Positions 1 through 6,085 of a stretch of 7,836 bases of DNA are shown here, piece after piece (the stretch's first letter is position 1; each line of letters begins with the position of its first letter). A program made the position numbers and the translations under genes. This stretch comes from Spirochaetaceae bacterium. GTDB taxonomy: Bacteria > Spirochaetota > Spirochaetia > SZUA-6 > Bin103. Where the stretch lies: positions 1-7,836 of the forward strand of contig JAPPKD010000243.1 in the NCBI GenBank assembly GCA_028820215.1, given 5' to 3'. The notes beneath the pieces were generated by a model. It made no database searches. It worked only from the letters and a program-made list of their open reading frames with translations, and was not told the origin of the DNA.

Positions 1-86
1 GTGTTTCTCCCATGCCAACGCCGGTCCGACCCGGCCGGTGGGGAAGCTTGACAGGCAAGCCTGCCAAGGGTCCCCATCACATCGCA
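1..86. other. Non-coding leader upstream of the ThDP enzyme gene
   Basis: The reading frame of the following gene is open back to an ATG at 12. The intervening codons (CCA, CGA, GGA, TTG, ACA, CCT, GGT, GCA) have many A/T third positions, unlike the gene body. The encoded residues have no counterpart in the usual start of the family. I read this stretch as 5' leader rather than coding. It holds a dyad (47-68) overlapping a TTGACA hexamer at 48-53. No convincing -10 box lies 16-18 bases downstream of that hexamer. Confidence 0.55.
47..68. promoter_or_regulatory. Near-perfect inverted repeat, candidate operator
   Basis: The arms CTTGACAGGC (47-56) and GCCTGCCAAG (59-68) are complementary at nine of ten positions and separated by AA. 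The dyad ends 18 bases before the chosen start codon at 87. Its size and symmetry resemble the site of a dimeric repressor such as LacI- or GntR-type proteins, which often control catabolic operons. It could also form a small hairpin in the leader RNA. No regulator gene is visible in the window, so binding is inferred from symmetry only. Confidence 0.35.
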
Positions 87-1757
87 ATGCCCATGATGAC
101 CGGCGCCCGCTTCGTCGCAGAGACCGTCCACGGCTACGGCCTCACGCACGTCTTCTACATGCCCTACATCATGCCCCCGGCCATCCTGGAGATGGGCAAG
201 CTGGGCGTGACCGCCATCCAGCCCCACGGCGAGAAGGCGGCCGCCTACATGGCCGACGCCTACGCGCGCGTCCGCCGCGGCCCGTCCCTGGTGATGGCCC
301 AGTCGGTCGGGGCCGCCAACCTGGCGGCCGGCCTTCAGGACGCCTTCCTGGCCTGCTCGCCGGTCATCGCGCTGACCGGCCGCGAGCGCCAGTTCCACCA
401 GCAGCGCCACTCGTACCAGGAGGTCGATCACGTCACACCGTTCGCGGCCGTCACCAAGTACAGCGCCTGCGTGCACGCCGCCGACATGCTGCCGGTGTAC
501 CTGCGGCAGGCGTTCCGGAGCGCGGTGAGCGGCACGCCCGGGCCGACCCATCTCGACCTGGAGCAGATCAGCGGGCTGGTGATCGCCGAAGGCGAACTCG
601 ATGCCGAGGTGGTCGTGGAGCGGCAGTTCACCCGCGTGCCGCCGTTCCGGCCGGTGGCCGACCCGGCGGCGATCGCCGAGGCGCTCCGGGTGCTGAACGA
701 CGCCGCCCGGCCGGTGATCGTCGCCGGCGGCGGCGTGACCGCATCGGACGCACGCGACGAGCTGATCGCATTGGCCGAGAAGCTGTCGATTCCGGTGGCC
801 ACGGCGCTCAACGCCAAGGCGATGTTCCCGGCCGACCACCCGCTGGCGGTTGGGACGCCCGGCAACTACTCCCGCGAGTGCGCCAACCGCATCCTGTGCC
901 GGGCCGACCTGGTGTTCTTCATCGGCAGCCACACCGGCGGACAGCTCACGCTCGACTTCCGCGTTCCGCCGCAGGGCACGCCGGTCATCCAGCTCGACAT
1001 CGATCCGGCGGAGATCGGCCGCAACTACCCGGTGCAGGTGGGGCTGCAGGGGGACGCCAGGGCGTCGCTGGCGGCGATGCTGGACGCGGCGCAGCCGGGC
1101 CCGGACCGCGGCGCCTGGCTGGCCGAGGTACGCACGCTCGTCCGCGACTGGAAGGAGAGCGTCGAGGAGCACTGGGGCTCCGACGTCGCGCCGGCCAGGC
1201 CCGAGCGCATCTGCCGCGAGCTGAGCGAGCACCTGCCGGCCGACGCCATCCTGGTCTCCGACACCGGCCACTCGGGCGTATGGACCGGCACCATGCTGGA
1301 CCTCAAGCACCCCACCCAGAGCTACCTCCGCTGTGCGGGCTCCCTGGGGTGGGGGCTGCCGGCGGCGCTGGGCGCCAAGTGCGCGGCCCCGGCGCGGCCG
1401 GTGCTGTGCTTCACTGGCGACGGCGGCATCTGGTACCACCTCGCCGAGATCGAGACGGCGGTCAAGGAGCGTCTGAACGTCGTCATCCTGGTGAACAACA
1501 ACCACTCCCTGAACCAGGAGAAGCACGGCGTCGAGAGCTACGAGGGCCGCTCGCCGGCGTCCGACAAACAGTGGCTGTTTCCGGATGCCGACTTCGCCGC
1601 CATCGCCGAGTCGATGGGCGCGATGGGGCTGACGGTCCACAGGCCGGGCGACCTGCAGAGCGCCCTCGCCAAGGCGTTCGCGGCCAACCGCCCGGTCGTC
1701 ATGGACGTCAAGAGTCACGTCGACGGCATCGCCCCGAAGGCCTGGCTGCCCGAATAG
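87..1757 (+). CDS. ThDP-dependent acetolactate synthase-like / 2-oxoacid decarboxylase-family enzyme
   Basis: A cytoplasmic ThDP enzyme of 556 residues, the usual size for the family, with all three domains. The N-terminal pyrimidine-binding domain covers about 5-165 and has the cofactor-activating glutamate in HGEKAAAYMADAYARV (Glu49). The central Rossmann-like domain covers about 190-325 (VIVAGGGV, PVIQLDIDPAEIGRNY). The C-terminal pyrophosphate-binding domain covers about 370-535, with GDGG (444-447) followed by NNN (470-472), the classic ThDP/Mg motif. Members form or split C-C bonds next to a keto group (acetolactate synthase, benzoylformate, oxalyl-CoA or sulfopyruvate decarboxylases, sulfoacetaldehyde acetyltransferase); the substrate cannot be told here. 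The start at 87 was chosen because MPMMTGARF matches typical family starts and codon use upstream looks non-coding; ATG 93 or 96 is also possible and no good ribosome binding site decides. The stop TAG lies inside the end of a small insertion at 1755-1884. The downstream dehydrogenase and aldolase genes suggest a 2-oxoacid conversion pathway. Confidence 0.9.
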   Translation: MPMMTGARFVAETVHGYGLTHVFYMPYIMPPAILEMGKLGVTAIQPHGEKAAAYMADAYARVRRGPSLVMAQSVGAANLAAGLQDAFLACSPVIALTGRERQFHQQRHSYQEVDHVTPFAAVTKYSACVHAADMLPVYLRQAFRSAVSGTPGPTHLDLEQISGLVIAEGELDAEVVVERQFTRVPPFRPVADPAAIAEALRVLNDAARPVIVAGGGVTASDARDELIALAEKLSIPVATALNAKAMFPADHPLAVGTPGNYSRECANRILCRADLVFFIGSHTGGQLTLDFRVPPQGTPVIQLDIDPAEIGRNYPVQVGLQGDARASLAAMLDAAQPGPDRGAWLAEVRTLVRDWKESVEEHWGSDVAPARPERICRELSEHLPADAILVSDTGHSGVWTGTMLDLKHPTQSYLRCAGSLGWGLPAALGAKCAAPARPVLCFTGDGGIWYHLAEIETAVKERLNVVILVNNNHSLNQEKHGVESYEGRSPASDKQWLFPDADFAAIAESMGAMGLTVHRPGDLQSALAKAFAANRPVVMDVKSHVDGIAPKAWLPE

Positions 1758-1884
1758 TACCCCTTCAAACTGATGTCGACGGGTGACACAGGTCGCTACA
1801 CGGGCTTCAAGCGCGCTGGAACAGCGCGCACAGGCCGAGTTCCCGTAACACGCTACCCCCAAACTACAGTTTGAAGGGGTACTA
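1755..1884. mobile_element. MITE-like miniature inverted-repeat element with TA target duplication
   Basis: Perfect 18-bp inverted repeats, TAGTACCCCTTCAAACTG (1755-1772) and its exact complement (1867-1884), bound a 130-base segment. The outermost dinucleotide on both sides is TA. This fits a TA target-site duplication around a 126-bp element (1757-1882) with 16-bp terminal repeats, as made by IS630/Tc1-mariner-type transposases. There is no reading frame of useful length inside. The terminal repeats are richer in A/T than the flanking genes. Removing the element plus one TA restores CCC-GAA-TAG, so the upstream gene keeps its stop codon with or without the insertion. No transposase is present, so movement would need one supplied in trans. 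As a single copy this could instead be a large RNA hairpin or a regulatory palindrome; the TA flanks and precise symmetry favour a MITE. Confidence 0.65.
1811..1829. repeat. Internal hairpin of the MITE-like element
   Basis: GCGCGCTG (1811-1818) and CAGCGCGC (1822-1829) are perfect 8-bp complements separated by GAA. They form a very stable small stem-loop near the middle of the inverted-repeat element. Outside it, ACGGG (1800-1804) pairs with CCCGT (1842-1846), so the element could fold into a nested structure. No T-run follows, so it does not look like an intrinsic terminator. Confidence 0.6.
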
Positions 1885-1975
1885 GGATCGCGGCGGCGCC
1901 GACACGTCGGCGTCCGTGTCCGGATGTCGGCCGGCGAGGTTGCGCGGCGCGGCCGGCGGGGATAGGTTCCCGGCA
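1885..1975 (+). promoter_or_regulatory. Dyad-rich intergenic region before the alcohol dehydrogenase gene
   Basis: This 91-base gap contains overlapping symmetries. CGCCGAC (1897-1903) and GTCGGCG (1906-1912) are separated by two bases. GACACG (1901-1906) and CGTGTC (1915-1920) are separated by eight bases. A further GTCGGC lies at 1926-1931. Such overlap suggests an operator or alternative RNA folds for the operon that starts at 1976. GC-rich sequence yields chance dyads often, so confidence is low. An AGG at 1964-1966 lies nine bases before the ATG and may be a weak ribosome binding site. No clear -35/-10 pair was found. Confidence 0.3.
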
Positions 1976-3070
1976 ATGAAGTCAGCGGTGTTGCACCGGG
2001 TCGGCGGCCCCTTCGCGATCGAGGAGGTGAAGCTGCTGCCGCCCCGCACGGGCGAGGTTCGCGTCAAGCTGAAGGCGGCGGGCCTGTGTCACAGCGACTG
2101 GCACTTCGTGCACGGCCTCCTGGAGCGGGACCTCCCGGTCATTCTCGGCCACGAGGGCGCGGGCGTCATCGAGGAGGTCGGCGAGGGGGTCACCACGCTG
2201 CGCAGGGGACAGCGCGTGGCGCTCAACTGGGCGCCCGCCTGCCGACACTGCTACTACTGCCTGCGGGGCGAGGCCGGCCTGTGCGAGACCTTCTGGGACT
2301 GGCGCAACGGCACCATGCCGGATGGCTCCACCCGCTTTCGCATCGCCGGCGAAGCCGCTCGTCAGTTCAGCGTGCTGTCCACGTTCACGGAGCAGACCAT
2401 CGCCCCGGTCGAGAGCTGCGTGCCCCTCGCCGACGACATCTCCTTCGAGGTGGCCGCGCTGGTCGGCTGCTGCGTCACCACCGGCGTCGGCGCCGCGCTC
2501 AACACCGTCGACATCCGGCCGGGAGACAGCGTGGCCGTCTACGGCTGCGGCGGGGTGGGGCTCAACGTCGTGCAGGGCGCCCGGCTGAGCAACGCCTGGC
2601 CGATCATCGCCGTGGACAGCGACCCGGCCAAGGAGGCGATCGCCCGGCAGTTCGGCGCCACCCACTTCGTGCCGGCAGGCGAGGACGCGCATGAAAAGAT
2701 AAAGGAGCTGACCGGCGGCCGGGGCGTCGAGTACGCCTTCGAGGCCGTGGGGCCGCCCGCGGTGCAGGAGGCCGCGTACGAGGCGACGCGCCGCGGCGGC
2801 GCTCTGGTCATCGTCGGCGTGGCGCCGGACGGGAGCACGACCTCGTTCCCCGGACTCGACCTGCACGTCAACCAGCGCCGCATCCTCGGCTCCTTCTTCG
2901 GATCGACCGATCCGAGCCGCGAGTTCGGCCGCCTGCACGGCCTCTACCGCAACGGCCGGCTGCTCGTGGACGAGCTCATCTCCAGGCGCTACTCCCTCGA
3001 CCGGATCAACGAGGGGTACGCCGACATGCTCGCCGGCGGCCACAAGCGCGGCGTGCTGATCTTCGACTGA
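1976..3070 (+). CDS. Zinc-dependent alcohol dehydrogenase (medium-chain, class III-like)
   Basis: A 364-residue medium-chain dehydrogenase/reductase that should interconvert an alcohol and its aldehyde with NAD(H) in the cytoplasm. The catalytic zinc ligands are visible as Cys38 (LCHSDWH), His59 with Glu60 (GHEGAG) and Cys165 (VGCCVTTG). The structural zinc site is intact, with Cys89, Cys92, Cys95 and Cys103. The nucleotide fold has GCGGVG (190-195), and Asp214 ends the second strand, which favours NAD over NADP. Overall it resembles the class III / NDMA-dependent alcohol dehydrogenase branch, but a natural alcohol cannot be named. The ATG at 1976 was chosen because MKSAVLHRVGGPFAIEEV is the normal family start; a GTG 60 bases upstream would add a GC-driven, non-homologous tail. 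The next gene follows after 24 bases. The MITE-like element separates this gene from the ThDP gene, whose aldehyde product it could plausibly reduce or oxidise; that link is inferred. Confidence 0.92.
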   Translation: MKSAVLHRVGGPFAIEEVKLLPPRTGEVRVKLKAAGLCHSDWHFVHGLLERDLPVILGHEGAGVIEEVGEGVTTLRRGQRVALNWAPACRHCYYCLRGEAGLCETFWDWRNGTMPDGSTRFRIAGEAARQFSVLSTFTEQTIAPVESCVPLADDISFEVAALVGCCVTTGVGAALNTVDIRPGDSVAVYGCGGVGLNVVQGARLSNAWPIIAVDSDPAKEAIARQFGATHFVPAGEDAHEKIKELTGGRGVEYAFEAVGPPAVQEAAYEATRRGGALVIVGVAPDGSTTSFPGLDLHVNQRRILGSFFGSTDPSREFGRLHGLYRNGRLLVDELISRRYSLDRINEGYADMLAGGHKRGVLIFD

Positions 3071-3094
3071 GCCGCACATTTTCCGGGGGACCCC

Positions 3095-4165
3095 ATGCCA
3101 GACACCAGCGACACACCATCCGTGTACCACGCCGACGAGCTCCAGCGCTTCGCCGAGGAGGTGATCGAATTCACGGGCACCGCGCCGGAGCAGGCGGCGG
3201 TGGTGGCGCGCCACCTCGTCGAGGGCAACCTGGCGGGGCTCGAGTCGCATGGGGTCATGCGGCTGCGCCAGTACCACGACGCCGTCCAGTCGGGCCAGAT
3301 CGACCCCGCCGTGCTGCCGGCGGTCGAATCCGAGACCGCCGGCACGGCCGTGGTCGACGCGCGCGCGGGCTGGGGCGCGCCGGCCGGGTACCTGGCCGTG
3401 GAACTGGCCGGGCGCAAGGCAAGGGCCGTCGGCGTCGCCGCCGTCAGCGTCAAGAACGCCGCCCACATCGGGCGCTCCGGCTCCTACGTGCTGCGCCTCG
3501 CCGAGGAAGGCCTGGTGGCACAGCTCTTCTGCGGCCTGGTGCATGCCGCGTTCGTCGTGCCCTGGGGGGGCCGCGAGGCGCGGTTCGGCACCAACCCGAT
3601 CGCGATCGCCATACCGGGCGGCGACGGGCCGGTGGTCATGGACATCGCCACCAGCGCGACCGCCGAAGGCAAGGTGCAGGTGTACCGCAACGCCGGGCGG
3701 ACCATGCCCGAGGGGATGCTCATCGACGCCGGCGGACACCCCAGCACCGACCCCAACGACGTTTATCGAGGCGGCGGGATCCTCCCGTTCGGCGGCGTGA
3801 ACGGTCACAAGGGCTACTGCCTTGCGGTGATGGCGGACCTGCTCGGCGGGTCCCTGTCCGGCTCGCACGTCGGCGTGATGGCCGGGAGCTTCCGCAACCA
3901 CTTCCTGCTGACCGCCATCGATCCCGACGCGCTCGGCGGGGCCGACGCGATGCGGGCCATCGTCGACGAGTACTCGCAGTGGCTGAAGAGCTCGGCGACC
4001 CAGCCGGGCTTCACGGAGGTCCTCATGCCGGGCGAGCCGGAGTCACGCAACGCCGCCGAGCGCCTGCGCGGCGGGGTCCCGCTCGACGCGTCCACCGTCG
4101 AGCTGCTCGACGTGCTGGCCGACGAGATCGGCATAGCCCGCATCAGCGCCATGGATGGCCGGTAG
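3095..4165 (+). CDS. Ldh2/MDH2-family NAD(P)-dependent 2-hydroxyacid dehydrogenase
   Basis: A complete 356-residue member of the malate/L-lactate dehydrogenase type 2 family, which has its own fold unrelated to classical LDH. Family signatures appear in order: ESHGVMRL with the conserved Ser51-His52-Gly53, VKNAAHIGRSG with His124, FGTNPIAIAIP (164-174), MDIATSATAEGKV with Asp183, and GHKGYCLAVMADLLGG (237-252). Known members act on L-lactate, malate, (R)-sulfolactate, ureidoglycolate, 2,3-diketogulonate or the cyclic imines piperideine- and pyrroline-2-carboxylate. The motifs seen do not separate these. The start at 3095 is supported by a GGGGGA run ending four bases upstream. It sits between the alcohol dehydrogenase and the DHDPS-type gene with gaps of 24 and 33 bases, so co-transcription is likely. 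The likely job is interconverting a 2-hydroxyacid and 2-oxoacid (or reducing an imino acid) handled by the neighbours. Confidence 0.92.
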   Translation: MPDTSDTPSVYHADELQRFAEEVIEFTGTAPEQAAVVARHLVEGNLAGLESHGVMRLRQYHDAVQSGQIDPAVLPAVESETAGTAVVDARAGWGAPAGYLAVELAGRKARAVGVAAVSVKNAAHIGRSGSYVLRLAEEGLVAQLFCGLVHAAFVVPWGGREARFGTNPIAIAIPGGDGPVVMDIATSATAEGKVQVYRNAGRTMPEGMLIDAGGHPSTDPNDVYRGGGILPFGGVNGHKGYCLAVMADLLGGSLSGSHVGVMAGSFRNHFLLTAIDPDALGGADAMRAIVDEYSQWLKSSATQPGFTEVLMPGEPESRNAAERLRGGVPLDASTVELLDVLADEIGIARISAMDGR

Positions 4166-4184
4166 CCCGCACTCTTGCAGAGAC

Positions 4185-4190
4185 AAGGAG
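4185..4190 (+). promoter_or_regulatory. Strong Shine-Dalgarno site fixing the DHDPS-family start
   Basis: AAGGAG lies eight bases before the ATG at 4199, an ideal placement. It rules out the in-frame TTG at 4175, which precedes it and would add eight residues with no family counterpart. It is the best ribosome binding site in the window. Confidence 0.85.
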
Positions 4191-4198
4191 CAACATCG

Positions 4199-5125
4199 AT
4201 GAACGAAGCAGACGGCGGCCTGGACGTGCGCGGCGTGGTCGTACCGATTCTTACGCCGCTCAAGCCGGACGAGGAGGTCGACGTGTCGTCGCTGCGGCGC
4301 CTCACGAATTACCTCATCGACAACGGCGTCCACGGCATCTGGGCGGCCGGCACGACGGGCGAGTTCGCGGCGCTGGACGAGCCGGCGCGGCGGCTGGTGA
4401 TCGAGACCGTGGTGGAGGAGGCGGCCGGCCGGGTGCCGGTGATCGGCAACGTATCCGCGCCCGCGACGCGAGCCACCGTCACCGCCGCGGAAGCGCTGCG
4501 CGACTGCCCGGTCGCGGGCATCGCCGCGACACCGCCGTACTACTACAGCAACACCCAGGACGAGCTGATCGGGCACTTCCGCGCCATCGCCGACCGGTGC
4601 GCGCAACCGCTGTGGGTGTATGACATCCCCAGCACCGTCAAGGTGACGGTCGAGCCGGAGACCATCGCCGCGCTGGCCGCGGACGGCACCGTCGCGGGGG
4701 TCAAGGACAGCACCGGCGCCGGCGAGACCTTCGCGCAGCTCGTCATGCTCTGCCGCAGCCGCAACCTCGCCCTGTACCGGTTCGTCGGCTCCGTGTGGCG
4801 CGCGACCATGGCCGGTATTGGGGCTCACGGCATCATCCCCGGCATCGGCAACCTGGCGCCGCGCAGCGTGTCCGGCGCCTGGGAGGCCGGCCAACGCGGC
4901 GACGAGGAGACCGCGGGGCGCTGCCTCGACCAGGTGCTGGCCGCGACGCGGCTGACCCGAATACGCGCCGGCGGCAGCTCCGGTGCCGGTTTCTCCGGGA
5001 TCAAGTGCGCGCTGAAGCTGATGGGGATCATCGAACACGACACGGTGTCCGCTCCGTTCCGGGGGCTGGACGAAGCGGAAAGGGACCGGATACCGCCGCT
5101 GCTGGAGGAGCTGGGACTCCGTTGA
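4199..5125 (+). CDS. DHDPS / N-acetylneuraminate lyase superfamily aldolase or dehydratase
   Basis: A 308-residue TIM-barrel class I aldolase-type enzyme that forms a Schiff base with a 2-oxoacid, usually pyruvate. Visible signatures are GTTGE (51-55), which binds the oxoacid carboxylate; PPYYYSN (112-118); the catalytic Tyr141 in VYDIPS; the Schiff-base Lys169 in GVKDST; and the C-terminal-half GAHGIIPGIGNLAP. Length is normal. In true DapA the segment after the catalytic tyrosine reads like YN-(V/I)-PSRTG, with an arginine that binds aspartate semialdehyde. Here it is YDIPSTVK: Asn becomes Asp, Arg becomes Thr146, and the Thr-Gly pair is lost. That argues against lysine biosynthesis and for another 2-oxoacid substrate, as in sugar-acid aldolases or dehydratases, hydroxyproline-pathway deaminases or 4-hydroxy-2-oxoglutarate aldolase. 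It lies in the dehydrogenase operon, with the transporter gene starting nine bases after its stop. Confidence 0.92.
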   Translation: MNEADGGLDVRGVVVPILTPLKPDEEVDVSSLRRLTNYLIDNGVHGIWAAGTTGEFAALDEPARRLVIETVVEEAAGRVPVIGNVSAPATRATVTAAEALRDCPVAGIAATPPYYYSNTQDELIGHFRAIADRCAQPLWVYDIPSTVKVTVEPETIAALAADGTVAGVKDSTGAGETFAQLVMLCRSRNLALYRFVGSVWRATMAGIGAHGIIPGIGNLAPRSVSGAWEAGQRGDEETAGRCLDQVLAATRLTRIRAGGSSGAGFSGIKCALKLMGIIEHDTVSAPFRGLDEAERDRIPPLLEELGLR

Positions 5126-5134
5126 AGCCCGCGC

Positions 5135-6037
5135 ATGGGCCGTAGCCGGGTCTTCACGACCGCGGAGAGCGCCAACCCCGGAGCCTTCACCGCGACCGAC
5201 TGGGCGCTGTTCTGTTCGATCTCGACGATCTGGGGCGCATCGTTCCTGCTCATCGACATCGCCCTCGACGCGTTCCGGCCCGGCCTGGTCACCTTCCTGC
5301 GGGCCGCGGGCGGTGCGGTGACCCTGTGGCTGGTCCCCGCCGCGCGCCGGCCGCTGGCGGCCCAGGACCGGCTGCGGGTGGTCGTGCTGTCGTTCGTCTG
5401 GGTGGCGGTGCCGTTCACGATCTTCCCGGTGGCGCAGCAATGGGTGAACTCGGCGCTCACCGGCATGCTGAACGGGGCGATGCCGATCTTCGCGGCGCTC
5501 GTGGCCACGACGCTGCTGCGGCGCATGCCGCGACCCGCCCGCCTTGCCGGGCTGCTGATCGGCTCGGTGGGTGTCGCCGCCATCGCGTGGTCCACGGCTG
5601 CGCCGGCTGCCGCCAGCGCCGTCGGCGTGGCGCTGATCCTGTGCGCGACCCTGTGCTACGGCGTGGCGGTCAACCTCGCCGTTCCGCTGCAGCAACGCTA
5701 CGGAGCGGTCCCGGTGATGGCGCGCATCACGGCGCTCGGGGCGCTGTGGACCGCGCCGTTTGGCCTGTACGGCCTGGCCGGATCCGCGTTCGGCTGGTCC
5801 GCGCTGCTCGCGGTGCTCGCCGTCGGGATCGTGGGCACGGGAATCGCTTACTGGATCATGGGCACGTTGGTGGGCCGCGCGGGCTCGGTGCGCGCGTCCT
5901 TCATCACCTACCTGATCCCCGTGGTGGCGCTCATCCTCGGCGTCGTCCTGCGCGGCGACCGTGTCGCAGGATTGGCCGTCGTCGGCGTCGCCCTGGCCAC
6001 CGCCGGAGCCCTGCTGGCGGCCCGCCGCGAACGCTGA
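5135..6037 (+). CDS. EamA/DMT-family ten-helix membrane transporter
   Basis: A 300-residue inner-membrane protein with about ten hydrophobic helices, near 22-41, 49-68, 80-99, 106-127, 135-152, 158-178, 190-214, 220-240, 254-272 and 278-296. These form two EamA repeats of five helices. The first repeat opens with the family-typical WGASFLLIDIALDAFRPG. It ends in the positive tail AARRER. DMT carriers of this type export or import small metabolites such as amino acids, nucleosides or drugs; the substrate is unknown here. The start at 5135 follows the aldolase stop by nine bases with no clear ribosome binding site of its own, which suggests translational coupling. As the only transporter in the cluster it probably moves a substrate, product or toxic intermediate of the pathway, which is inferred from position. 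Confidence 0.9.
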   Translation: MGRSRVFTTAESANPGAFTATDWALFCSISTIWGASFLLIDIALDAFRPGLVTFLRAAGGAVTLWLVPAARRPLAAQDRLRVVVLSFVWVAVPFTIFPVAQQWVNSALTGMLNGAMPIFAALVATTLLRRMPRPARLAGLLIGSVGVAAIAWSTAAPAAASAVGVALILCATLCYGVAVNLAVPLQQRYGAVPVMARITALGALWTAPFGLYGLAGSAFGWSALLAVLAVGIVGTGIAYWIMGTLVGRAGSVRASFITYLIPVVALILGVVLRGDRVAGLAVVGVALATAGALLAARRER

Positions 6038-6085
6038 CGCCGATCGCCTTGACGGCCGGCGACGTCCGCCCTATACGAAGCGCTG

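Noticed and set aside
12..86. N-terminal extension of the ThDP enzyme from the ATG at 12
   Set aside because: The 25 added residues use codons unlike the gene, cover a dyad symmetry and have no counterpart in the family. A start at 87 is preferred, though not proven.
38..1786. 582-codon + strand frame overlapping the ThDP gene
   Set aside because: Translation is dominated by Arg, Gly, Pro and Ala, while the other frame contains the complete ThDP enzyme.
1755..1884. Intrinsic transcription terminator for the ThDP gene
   Set aside because: The long stem arms are separated by 94 bases and no run of T follows either the outer repeat or the inner hairpin.
3564..3570. Run of seven G as a possible frameshift site in the Ldh2-family gene
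   Set aside because: The frame is intact on both sides and the conserved motifs before and after the run are in the same frame, so nothing suggests slippage or a sequencing error.
1982..3901. 639-codon open frame on the minus strand spanning two genes
   Set aside because: It lies antisense to two clear enzyme genes with complete family motifs, crosses their boundary, and its translation is rich in His, Gly, Ala and Arg without family motifs. It is an effect of high G/C at third codon positions.
4043..5695. 550-codon open frame on the minus strand
   Set aside because: Antisense to the end of the Ldh2 gene, the whole DHDPS-family gene and the start of the transporter gene; low-complexity Arg/Gly/Ala composition and no recognisable domain.
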